Assembly (NCBI GenBank): GCA_004431415.1
Contig: QPMI01000195.1
Location: 1 to 64,000, forward strand
From: Cyanophora paradoxa
Lineage: Eukaryota > Glaucocystophyceae > Cyanophorales > Cyanophoraceae
Direction of reading: 5' to 3'
Length of the DNA stretch: 64,000 bases
The notes under the pieces were generated by a model. It was not told the origin of the DNA. It saw nothing but the letters and a program-made list of their open reading frames with translations, and made no database searches. The position numbers and the translations under genes are program-made. The first letter of the stretch is position 1; each line of letters begins with the position of its first letter. Shown piece after piece: positions 48,833 to 61,554 of this stretch.

Positions 48833-50583
48833 CCCCCGGCCCCGGCCCCGCCTCCGAGCCCCCCGTGCCCATCCCCCCTCCCCCCCCCCCCTCGGGCGCC
48901 CCCCCCCCCTTCCCCCCTTCCCCCCCCCCCCCCGGCACGCCTCGGTCCAGCACCCCAGCGAGGGCCCCCTCACCCCCCCCCCTCCCTCCCGCCACGGTTC
49001 GGCCGAGCCGCTGCCAAGCTGGAAACAGCGGCGCGTGGCGAGGGGGCCAAACCCCTTCCTGCCTGGTCGGACCTATCCAAGGGAATCCCCCCGCATCCCC
49101 GACTTCCCCCCCCCCCCCCCCCGGCTTTTGCCCCACTTCTGTTTTCCCCCTCCAACCCCCCTCCCCCCCTCCCCCAGCTCTCCGCTTCGCCGCGGCGGCG
49201 CGGAGCGCGCCACGCCCCTGCCCTGCCCCTCTCCTCCCCCTCGATCTACCCACGCGCCCCGCCCTTCGCTTCGGATCTAGCCGCTATGCGCGTACGCATG
49301 CCCCGGAACGCCTTCCCCTAGTACTAGGCTGTTTCCGCGCCTCTTTCCCCGCCCCCGCAGTTTATTCTCGCATTTGTAGCTATGATCCCGATACGCAATT
49401 TCGCGTATTTCCGGCGGAGTTTCAATGCCCCAGGCCCTCCCTACTCGGTCCGCAGCCAAGATAGTCTCCGGTCCGACGGTCCGTTTTTATAATTAATTGA
49501 ATCTTGCAGTGTATGGTTTCGCGGTCAATTGCAGTTTAATAGGAAATTCTGATTTAGGTAATTAGAGCAGACACGGGCTACAGTGAGTGCCATCGTCTCG
49601 CCTCAGGGCTCAGCAAGCTACGTATACTCCAATTGTAGCTTGGCCCTCAGGTTGTTTTATAATTTATTTGTTGGATTCAAAACCAAAATTAAATCCAGAT
49701 CTAGATCTAGAGCGCCAGGCGCCGGTCGCGTCAACGTCGACGTCGCTGTGCGCGCACGGCAGAATGCAAATTCTGCAATTGCAATTGGCGGGGCTAGCGC
49801 TGTTCAAACTATATGTATTCATGATCATCAATATCCGGTTTCAAGCTGCCAGGCTGCAGGCTGCAGGATTTCGGAATCAATTTGCAACGGGGAAGCTGAA
49901 GTCCGGATCCGAGCATGAGCATGCACCGTGGCACGAATTCAATGATTCGAATTAATATTCGGGGTGCTCCCGAGTCCGGTAGCGCGTTGTTCATTTAGTT
50001 TACGGTACAGTTAGTTACAGTTGGGCTTTGATATATTATAACGTTGCAATTGCAATTGACTGATTTAACAGCATGCCGGCGCCATTCCGGACGTCACGGC
50101 GTGTTTTTAGGCGGGGAGCGCTAACACGGTCACAGCCTGGGTTTTCGCCAAGTGTAATAGCTATAGTGACCCACTCGTTTGAACAGGACAGCCCATGCCC
50201 AGCTGCAGCTGCAGTGAAGCATATAAATCTGTGACTCGGTGATAGCCGCGGTGATAGCCGCGGTGATAGCCGCGGTGATAGCCAATGGGTGGCGCCAAGC
50301 CAAGTCCCAGATCTGATCATGATCAGGTCTCTGTCTGTCCCAGTTGGGCGGGGGGGCCGCATTGATCAATGAATTCGAATTGCAACACGACACGACTTAT
50401 TAGGTGTAGCGTTTGGCTACTTAGAGCTCTCTATGCATGCTCATTCATTCGCGATCGGCCCGGCGGCCGCGCGGGGGCTCGACGGTTGTGTGGTCCGGAT
50501 TCGAAATTCGATAATCTATAATAGCTAAACCTATAGCTAGCTGCAGAGCTGCCCGGCCACGGCGGCTACTACGCTGGCTAGTG
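48833..50583. other. Gene-free stretch, C-rich then AT-rich
   Basis: 48840-49160 is dominated by C-runs on the plus strand. 49480-50580 alternates AT-rich and palindromic blocks (AGATCTAGATCT at 49698, GTCAACGTCGACG at 49730, TTGCAATTGCAATTG at 50044). No protein-like exon was found on either strand. Confidence 0.5.
50237..50282. repeat. 12-bp minisatellite
   Basis: Almost four copies of GGTGATAGCCGC in direct tandem, in the gene-free region upstream of the transglycosylase 3' end. Confidence 0.9.
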
Positions 50584-53528
<2,945 letters not shown>

Positions 53529-53738
53529 GGCAAAGAGGGGGGGACGATCGGGCTCAGAGAAGCGTACCCTGCGAAGAACAAAGCCCCAAAGGGCCAGGGG
53601 CTGCCAATAGCCGACGCCAGCGCCAAGGGAGCGCGCCGAAGACCATGTGCGAGCGCAGCTGAACGGACTAGATCCAGAGCAAGCCGGCACGCGCGCCGGA
53701 TCCCGCAACGCATACTGGGCTCCGAGCTGTCGGCAGCG
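53529..53738. promoter_or_regulatory. Divergent promoter: transglycosylase / bZIP-like gene
   Basis: 210 bases lie between the start codons of the two divergent genes. No distinct motif recognised. Confidence 0.45.
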
Positions 53739-55896
53739 ATGGATTCCGATGGCGGGGCGGGGAGCTCGACTGATCGCCCCGGCACGGGCGATCGCAAGAA
53801 GTTGCGGAGGTGCCGGAGACCCGTTCGGTCCGCTCCCGAAGCCCTTGCGTGGTTTTGACCGGCGCGTTGCTGTTTGCGCAGCCGCGAGTCATCCAAGCGC
53901 TTTCGTGAGAAGGTGGCGCCGCCTGATGCACGCCCGCCTGTAACCGCTGAGCAGCCCGTAGAAGAAAGCCCTCGAGAAGACGCTGACAGAAGAGAATATT
54001 GCGCTCCGCGACGTGCGCCGCCCCTTGAACAGGCCTTTTCGCGATCCACGCTTGACACTCGCGCTGGGTCCAGGCGCTTGAGGCGGCCCGGAAGTCGCTC
54101 AGCGGGACGCACCTCGACGCGAGCCAGCACTACGAGCGGATGACGGCGAGCATGGTGCGAGCGGCCGCCCCCGAGCGCAGCAAGCGAGCGAAGAAGAACG
54201 CCGCGCGACCGCTCGCTCCTCGGCAGCGGGCGGCCGTGGAGCACCTGCAGGGCCGGCTCAACACGGCCATCGTCGCGAGCATCACGGACGTCGTGCAGGC
54301 GCGGCTCAGCGCCGAGGCCACCACGGCGCAGACGATACGCAACCTGCAGTCCATCATCCCGCCCATTGCTTTCAGCGTGCGCGCACCCGGCATCATCGCG
54401 CCCTGCGCTCGCTTGAACGCGAGTCGAATTCGGATGCGCAGGAGATCTCCATGTACGTTCAGCTCAAGTGCCTGGACCTGATGCGGAGCCCAGTCGGTCC
54501 GCGCAGCCCTCCGCGGCATCCTCGGCCGAGCGCGCCCGCTCACGTGCGCGCAGAGCCGACGGACCCGTTCCTGCACGCGCTGTACGACTGCATCTACGAC
54601 AACCGGCAGCGGGGCGGCCCGATGCGGCCCGAGCAGCTCAAGAAGAGCCTCGAGCTGAACGCCCCGCACGAGGGGCGGCTCCGCGAGCACCTCGCCAACA
54701 AGCGCCGCCTCCGCAGTGCGCCATACCCCCCTCGCCTTCCCCCTCACGAGGCCGACCGCGTACCCCCCCCATCCTTCCGACAGTGCTGCTGGAGGAGGTG
54801 GTGGTGCGGCCCGCGTACCCCCTTCTGAGCTTTCCGTTCGTCCAACCGGCGCCCGCCCGCGCAGGCCCTGAGCCCGAAGATTGACGAGGGAGACCGCTGG
54901 TACCGTGAAGAGGTACCTCTCCCCCCGGCACTCGCGTACCCGCCTCCAGCGTCGAACCGCGTACCCCCTCCCCGCCGCCGCAGATCGAGCCGATCACCAT
55001 CCGCACGATGGACCCCGACCAGCTCGCGTGCGCGCGTACCCCCTCCCCGTCGGGGACCCCGTGCCCCGGGGTGCCTTGACGACGGTGTACCCCCCTCAGG
55101 GCGCGGTTCCAGTGGTTCCAGGACCACATGGACCTCCTGCAGGATGAGGTGATCGGGCACCGCATCGCCTCCTGCGAATCCGGTATCCCCGGGGCCTCGA
55201 GTTCGGCCCCCTCCCCGAGCACCGGTACCGCCCCCTCGCCGGCTGCGCCCGGGCCGGGGCCGCTCCAGCCGAGCCCCGCGCCGCGCGCCGGGAGCCCTCC
55301 CGCGCGGGGCGCCTCCTCGGGGGCCTCCCCGCCCGGCCCCCGCCGGCCCCGGCCACACAATCCTCCTCCTCCTCCTCCTCCGCCCCTTCTGCTGGTGCCG
55401 CCGCCGCCTCCTCCTCCTCCGCCGCCACCGGCCCCGCCCCCGCCGTCGCCGGCGCCGCCCCTTCCGCCGCAAGAGGACCTCGGGCGAGGCGCCCCCCCGC
55501 CCGCCCGCCCCCAGGCCCGTCGGGCCGGGCCCCGCGCGCGCCCCGCCCCCCCGGATCCGCCATACCCCCGACACACTCCGCGACCTCATCCGTGACGCCG
55601 TTTCGAAGGAGGCGCGCCCGTACCCCCTCCCTCCCCTCCCCTCGCCGCCCGCTCGCGTGCCCGTGGCCCGATCGCGCTCGCTCACGTACCCCCCGCAGCT
55701 GGCCGCGCTGCTACGGGAGCCCACACTCTTCGAGGGCATCCCGCTACCCCCCCTCGCTGCTCCCCACTGGTCCCCCCCCGCGTCCAACCTCCCCCCGCCC
55801 GTTTTTCCCGAGCCCGTGCTGCCCGCGCCCGCACCCGACCTCCCCGAGGAGTACGACGGCGTCCCCGGGGGGGTACCGACCATCCCGTTCTCCTAG
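53739..55896 (+). CDS. bZIP-like protein with long C-terminal region
   Basis: Start ATG 53739. Splicing 53739-53815 (...DRKKLR), the exon at 53881 (SRESSKRFREK) and the exon after the CCCGTAG acceptor near 53967 (KKALEKTLTEENIALRD), then ALEAARKSLSGTHLD (54074), gives a basic region followed directly by a leucine-zipper-like coiled coil. The phases agree at each junction. The pattern R-x-R-E-S-x-K-R-F-R-E-K fits a bZIP basic region, with F before the final Arg as in fungal Yap/Pap factors, but the normally invariant Asn is Ser. Downstream are helical segments (AAVEHLQGRLNTAIVASITD, PFLHALYDCIYDN, MRPEQLKKSLELN, FQWFQDHMDLLQDEV) and a very Pro-rich tail ending GGVPTIPFS, stop 55894-55896. The C-terminal part matches nothing I recognise. 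The alternative is a generic coiled-coil protein. Confidence 0.55.
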
Positions 55897-56708
55897 CAGC
55901 GCGCCGTGAGCTTGCGCTTTCTGTAAGAGCGTCGTGGTCAACGGGCGAAACTTTGTAGATTGCGTAGCTCGAGATCTAGAGCAGGCCTGGCACGGACCGT
56001 AATGGACGGGCCGCCCTAGGTCTGGGCCCTAGGACGTCATGGCATTCGGCCCAGTGCAGGAGCACGAAAGGTCCCCCCAGTGCAGGAGCACGCAAGCTTA
56101 AGGTCCCCCCTTCGTCCTCCGCAAGGAGCACGGGAGCCATACCCGCGCGCCCTGCCTCCTAGCCTCTCCTAGCCTCCTCTTCTATAGCAAATGCAATTTT
56201 GCAAGAATTCCCTTCCCCGGACCCCGCAGCGGCGTGCACGAGCACCGGCCCCGACGAGCGCGCGCCGCAGCGGGCCCATTATATATATTTAAATTACACG
56301 CACAAGACGTTGAGACTGCGCATGCAGCTTTACTAAACCAAACATGCATATGTATACGTATATACGTACACTACAATTAGGCTCACCGGCACCCGCCGCG
56401 TCAGCAGCAGGCCGCAGCTCGTCCCGGGGCCTGGCCCAGTGGTGCGGCGGATCGTACGATGGTCATGTACCCCAGTCAGTCATCTCGCTGTACCCGTCGA
56501 GCCGCCGGGCCGTACCGTGGCTCCCCATACAGCCCGCCTCACCCCTCGGGGTAATCCTGCGTGCAGCACACGGGTCGGGAGCACAGCCAGGCACGTGCAC
56601 CAAATTCAATTCATCATAAAACAATATTTCGAAAACTTGCATAAACTACCTTAGCCGAGCTCGAGGGTGCTTCAGGTTGAAATGAAAGGCAAATCACGTG
56701 CAAAAAGC
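55897..56708. other. Gap between convergent bZIP-like and twinfilin genes
   Basis: No gene recognised. A 30-40 bp unit with CAGTGCAGGAGCACG and GGTCCCCCC is repeated at about 56052-56110. CGTATATACGTACAC-type palindromes lie near 56355. Confidence 0.5.
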
Positions 56709-58236
56709 TCAGGAGGGGACGAGGCGGCGCGGGCCGCGGCCCGGGACCGGCGGCTTGGCGGGGGCGGCGACGGGGGCGGCGGCGAGCGGGTTGGCGGCCG
56801 GGCCCGTCTTGAGGATGGAGGGGTACAGCTCCTCCAGGAGGGCCGCCTCCGTCAGCTCCGAGGCCGCACGCACCTCCAGCTGCGGGGGTGCTGGCTCGGT
56901 CGGAGGGGGTACAGGAAACGCGGGAGCGAGGGGGGTACGCACGGTCTTGGAGACGGGGAGGCCGGCGGCCTCGACGGCCTCCAGGGCGGACGATTTGGCG
57001 GTCGAGTGGACCATCCGCAGCCGCGGCGGGGCGCCCTCCGGGCAGTAGAAGACGAACACTGCGTACCCCCCCAGCGCCTCAAACGAAGCGATGGAGAGGG
57101 GGGGGGGGAAGAGATGTGGGTACGCTCACGGGTGGCGGAGGCGGCGGCGCCGGCGCGGCGGTGCTCGAAGCGGTGGACGAGGAAGCGAGGCTCGTTCTCC
57201 GGCAGCCGCTCCCCCGCCAGACCGCCCTGCGCAGGGGTACGACGAGATTTAGGGGGGGGGAGGGAGGGAGAAGGGGGGCTGGCGGAGCGCACGGGGGGTA
57301 CGGTCCGCGCGGGACCCGCCGCCTCGAGCCGCTCGCCCGCGCGCACAGTCTGCGGGGGACGGGCTTTAGAGGGGTACGGGGGTTGAATCGAAGGGTACGC
57401 ACGAGCTCGAGGAGGTTGGCGCGGGCCTCCGCGAGGGCCGCCAGCTGCTCCCGCAGCTCCGGTGCCGCCTACCGACGGCTCAGGGGGTACGGGGTCGCGG
57501 CGGGGGGTACGGGGCCGACCTGAACGGCGACGCGGTGGAGGTAGGTCTGGCGGGCGCCCGGGGGCGGCGCGGCGGCCTCTGACGCGTCGGCGAGCTGCAG
57601 CCGCTCGAGCGCCGTCAGCGGCTTCTCCGCGCGATCCGCGCGCTGCCGCTCCTCGAACGCGGCCAAGCTGAGCTCGTCCTGCGGCGCGTGCGGGCGGCTC
57701 GGCGCGGTTCGTACGAACGCGGCGGTCCGTACGAACGCGGCGGTCCGAGGGGCGGCGGCGCGCACGCGGCTGCTGATAAAGACGTCCTCAAACTGGGCGC
57801 CGAGCTCCTTCTTCAGCGACTCGCGGCTGCTGCTGTGCAGCATCTTGTCCTTGACGCCGCAGCCCTCCGGCTGACCGGAGCACATGAACCGCAGGCGAGC
57901 AGGGCGCGCATCGAGGGCATACCACGTAGCTGATGAACATCCACGGAGAGCGCTCGCGCCCGCCATCGCCGCGCAGCAGAATGTAGCAGCAGCTTGGCGT
58001 GTCGGGCAGGAGCGATGTTACAGCGGGGAAGTCCGCTTGCAGGCTCCCCGACAAGGGCACGCTTGCCGTCTCTTCCGCGGCGTTCGATACGACCTGCACG
58101 CGAAGGGCGCGCTTCGATGGATCCTGCTGCTCGGCGCCCCAGACATCCGCCAGGGCGGGCGACGCTGCCGCGCGGTCAGCGCAAGTGTGCAAATGGCGCG
58201 CACGGGCAGCGGACCCCGCACGCCGCTGCGGAGCAT
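56709..58236 (-). CDS. TWF: Twinfilin (two ADF-homology domains)
   Basis: Actin monomer-binding and filament-capping protein. First ADF-H domain: ASPALADVWGAEQQ|DPSKRAL, RVQVVSNAAEETASVPLSG, CCYILLRGDGGRERSPWMF (57990-57910), then RLRFMCSGQPEGCGVKDKML and HSSSRESLKKELGAQFEDVF (57895-57780). Linker with ALERLQLADASEAA. Second domain: LAGERLPENEPRFLVHRFEH (about 57230-57150), FVFYCPEGAPPRLRMVHSTA and KSSALEAVEAAGLPVSKT (57060-56940), LEVRAASELTEAALLEELYP (56880-56820) and a tail PGRGPRRLVPS with TGA at 56709. The order and spacing are those of twinfilin; cofilin has only one domain. The donor after VSKT is followed by GTGCGTACCCCCC, a typical intron start here. The first codon is uncertain: the ATG at 58236 is the best candidate. 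Expected in the cytosol. Confidence 0.85.
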
Positions 58237-58302
58237 CGATGTGCTCGCTTGCTGCCTCTACCCCCAAAAGTCCGCTCCGCCGGCGGCTCCGGCGACCTCG
58301 AA

Positions 58303-59382
58303 ATGCTGATCGCAGCCTTCGTCCCCACGGAGCCCAATGCGATCGAAGCGCTCGCGGAAGGCGTGCTGGACTCGCTCCGTACGGGGGACGAGGTGCGGTC
58401 CCGTTTCGCGCGCAAGCGTCCGCGCGGGTCGGCGCACGCTTGACGCGCTGCTCGAGCTCGTGCGATCCGCACTGCACTCGGCTCACGAGCTTGCCCGCCG
58501 CTCCGAGGCTGCTCGCGCTTCGTCCTGTGCGCTGTTCCTCATTCCACGTAGACCTGACGCCCGTGCCCCGCTCAGGTCGTTGCCGTCCACTGTGTTGATT
58601 ACTCGAACCTGGCGCTTCCATCCGGGCCGTTCGACGGCCCGATCGCCCCTGGAGTCCGCCTCGCCGTCTCTCGGCTGCTCCGAGGGCCCTCATGGTCAGG
58701 GCGCGCAGATGTTCTCGCAGATGCTAGAATACGAGCGGGAGGTGGGCCGCGACTCCGTCCGCCGCTTCCAGCACCTGCTCCACCTCCGCGAGGTCAGCCG
58801 CTGGCGCAATGGCCTCCGGCCCGCCTCACGCTCATGGCGCAGATCCACGCAAAAGGCATCATCATCGAGGGGACGCCGAGGAAGGATCTGCTAGAGTACG
58901 CGCTGAAGGCGGGCGTGGATTTGATCGCCGTCACCGCGCGCGACCTCGGCTTCCTCTCCAGGCGAGCCTGCCAGGCTGAGCTCTGCAGCGTTCCGCGGCT
59001 CACACGGGAGCTGCCCGGCTCGCAGGATGTTCCTAGGCTCTACAAGCCGTGCGCCTGCACGCCAAGCCCTCGGCCGCCCGCGTCGGATTTGAATTCGAAT
59101 TTGATCCGCAGAGTACATACTCCACCACTCGCAGTGCCCCGTCCTCGTCGTAAAGGCGAATTAGATCCGCCCGCGCGCGTACGCATCTGCCGACCGCCCG
59201 GCCCTCACACGCCTGCGCCGCAGGAGAAGAAGAAGCAGCAGCAGCGTGCGCCGGCTCCGGCGCACGCGGCCGCGGCGGGCGAGGCCAGGGGTACGGAGAT
59301 GGCGGGGCGGCCGCTTCCCGCAGGCGAGGGCCGCAGCGCCGGCCGCGGCGGCGGCGCCTACGAGAAGCCCAAGGAGGAGTAG
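58303..59382 (+). CDS. Universal stress protein (USP) domain protein
   Basis: Five exons make one USP fold: MLIAAFVPTEPNAIEALAEG with VLDSLRTGDE (58303-58392), VVAVHCVDYSNLALPSGPFD (58578 on), MFSQMLEYEREVGRDSVRRF (58709 on), IHAKGIIIEGTPRKDLLEYA and LKAGVDLIAVTARDLGFLSR (58842-58962), MFLGSTS|QYILHHSQCPVLVVK (59025/59110). A charged C-terminal exon (EKKKQQQRAP ... KPKEE) ends at TAG 59380-59382. The strand and helix order and the final GS.S.YILHH.QCPVLVV are diagnostic of USP. The nucleotide-binding motif G-x2-G-x9-G-S is only half kept: TARD replaces the first glycines, so ATP binding is doubtful. The exon ending FLSR uses an AG|GCGAGC donor. An upstream exon may exist before the ATG at 58303. 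Role unknown. Confidence 0.8.
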
Positions 59383-60136
59383 CAGTGATCTCCGAGCCTC
59401 TAGCGCCGCAATTCGAGCGCGAGCTCAGCTTTGCTCGTTGTCTCATGTGCATGCCGCTGCAGTTTGCAATTGTACAGAATTCGAATGCAGAGAGCTTCCA
59501 AATTAAATCTGGCGCCCCGGCCCGGGCCCTTTTGATTGTGATCTTAGGCAATTCCAACTCGAATTCGAACTATACAATTGCAAGTCCTCGGGACCTCACG
59601 CTAGCTAAGCTCGAAACAGGGGCAGGCGAATCCGAAGTAAAACTGGCCGACGTCGGGTTATGTACAGAATGCTTAAGCTTCAAGCGAGGGGATGGAAGGG
59701 GGTGTAGATGTGGGGGGACAGGTTTATCCGAGCCGGCCGCGGGAGAACCGCTCCCCCGGGTCCCGCGCTGCCTCACAGGCGGAAGGGGCCGCCCATCGGC
59801 GGGGGCGCCCCGCCGGCGGCGGGGAAGGTCTGCGGGCCGGGGCGGGGGGCGCGGCGGTCAGTAAGCTTCAAAGGCGCCAGACTCCCTCTAAGAGGTCCTA
59901 TAATCCCAGCGGGCTCCAAGCCAATTCTGCGAGAGTCTAAGAATTTAAGCACTGCAAGAGCTAATGCCTGCGAGATCTAGAATCTACGGCTTTGAGGCCT
60001 TCGAGCCGCTGCGTTCCCGCGTGCGCCTAGCAGGCCTTATAGGCCTTACAACAATTGTATAAGCTTAAGGCTAGCAGGATCCGGAGCCAAGCTTAACAGA
60101 ATATATAACCGGCCAGCATGCGCAAGCTGGGAAAGG
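59383..60136. other. Gap between USP-domain and COPI-associated genes
   Basis: No gene recognised between these convergent 3' ends. It contains GAATTCGAACTATACAATTG-like palindromic AT blocks near 59570 and a GC-rich block at 59700-59860. Confidence 0.5.
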
Positions 60137-61308
60137 CTAGCTCGCCTGGGTGGGGAGGACGCGGATGTCGTAGTGGGCCGCGACGGGCGGCACGGAGGCG
60201 ACGCGGACGAGGGGCGCCGGCTCCAGCCCCGCCGCCTGCGGACGAAGTTCGAAGGGCGGCGGGCCGGGCGGACCGACGCGGGCGCAGGATTCGAACCTTG
60301 GCCGTCGTGATGACCTCCGTCGTTGCTACGCGAGGCTCCTGCGGGCAGAGGGGTGCGCGGCGGCGGGGGATCGGAGGCGCCCGAGGCGGGAGGGGGCGGG
60401 GGCCGGGCGGGGCGGGGCGGGGCCGGGCGCCTGGCGGCGGAAGCAGGTGCCTGCGGCGATGAGGTGCAGGACCCCGAGGAAGATGACCAGGAACCCGATC
60501 ACTGGGGGTACGGTGAGGCGAAGGGGGGGGGGAGGAGGGGGGGAAATGGATGGGCGAGCTGTTCGAGTCAGGGCGGGGAGCGCGCACGAGCCCCGTACCA
60601 CCTGCTCCCGTGTCAGCGAGGAATCGAATCTGGACAGGGCGGGCGCGCGGCGCGTGGCGGGGCCGGGGCGCACTCCCAGTTCCACGTGATGAGCCCGAGG
60701 AAGATAAAGAAGGCGCCCCGGGCGAGGTGCGAGCGCAGCACCGCCAGCCGCGTCTCCCGCACGAAGCTGCGCGCGAAGCCGGCTGAGAAGAAGTCCGGGA
60801 GGGCGGGCCGAGCTCGGGGCGGGAACGGAAGGGCGCCTGTAGATCTCCACAGCGAGGATGAGGAAGCCGATGATGCTGCGGCGGCGTCAAGCGCGATCCA
60901 AGGCGAACGGGAGCGGGCCGCGCGGCCGCAGCGGGGCGCGGGCGCGCATGATAATCGTCGAGTACGCTGCGGGACGTTAGCGCGCGGGCGAGCCAGCGAT
61001 CGGTGCGGGGTGGCCGAGGCCGGCGCGTTCGCACCTCCGAAGATCCTGCTCGCGAACCGGGGCGTCAGCGGCGGGCTCCCGCGCTCCCAGAGCTGGACTT
61101 AAACAGCGCGGCGCTCGGGCCGGGCAGCGCACCGGTTCATGGGGCTGCACTCGAACCAGCAGACGAAGCCCTCGATGATCTGAATCGAGGAGCTGTTTAG
61201 TGGCGCCGCACGCGTGCGCGCCGCGCCGCGCTGTTCGGCGCCTTGTTCCACGCACCAACCAACAGGCAGCGAAGACGTCTAAGAAGCGCAAGACCACTTG
61301 GCAGGCAT
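60137..61308 (-). CDS. COPI-associated / TVP15-like membrane protein
   Basis: Exons on the minus strand encode four hydrophobic segments: VVLRFLDVFAACWLV (about 61295), IIEGFVCWFECSPMN (about 61178) with LWERGSPPLTPRFASRIFG, AYSTIIM|SIIGFLILAVEIY (60970/60875), FFSAGFARSFVRETRLAV with LARGAFFIFLGLITWNWE (60795-60670), and PVIGFLVIFLGVLHLIAAG (60505-60450). The C-terminal tail is EPRVATTEVITTAK then AAGLEPAPLVRVASVPPVAA and YDIRVLPTQAS, TAG at 60137-60139. The pattern 'Y..I....GFLIL..E.......F......LARGAFFIFLG' is that of the COPI_assoc/TVP15 family of Golgi membrane proteins, thought to help vesicle trafficking. The first exon is uncertain; the ATG at 61308 is only a candidate. Confidence 0.55.
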
Positions 61309-61554
61309 TGAGTCTAGAGGCCGTGGATCGCTTCTGAGCTGCGCGGGGCGCGGCGGACGGGACGGCGCCGATAGTAACAGGCGGGCCCGCGGGCGCCGCT
61401 CCAAGCACGGGCGCTCGAATCATCCTAAAGAACTGATTAGGAGATGTTCAGGACAGGCAATGTGATGATCAGGAGGCGTGCGAGGGCGCTGCGAGGTCGA
61501 GTGGCTGAGGACTAGGGTACGTAGATTCACCAACGAACGTCACAGCCCGACCAA

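Noticed and set aside
50237-50282. Possible CRISPR-like array
   Set aside because: Contiguous 12-bp units without spacers in a eukaryotic nuclear region; an ordinary minisatellite.
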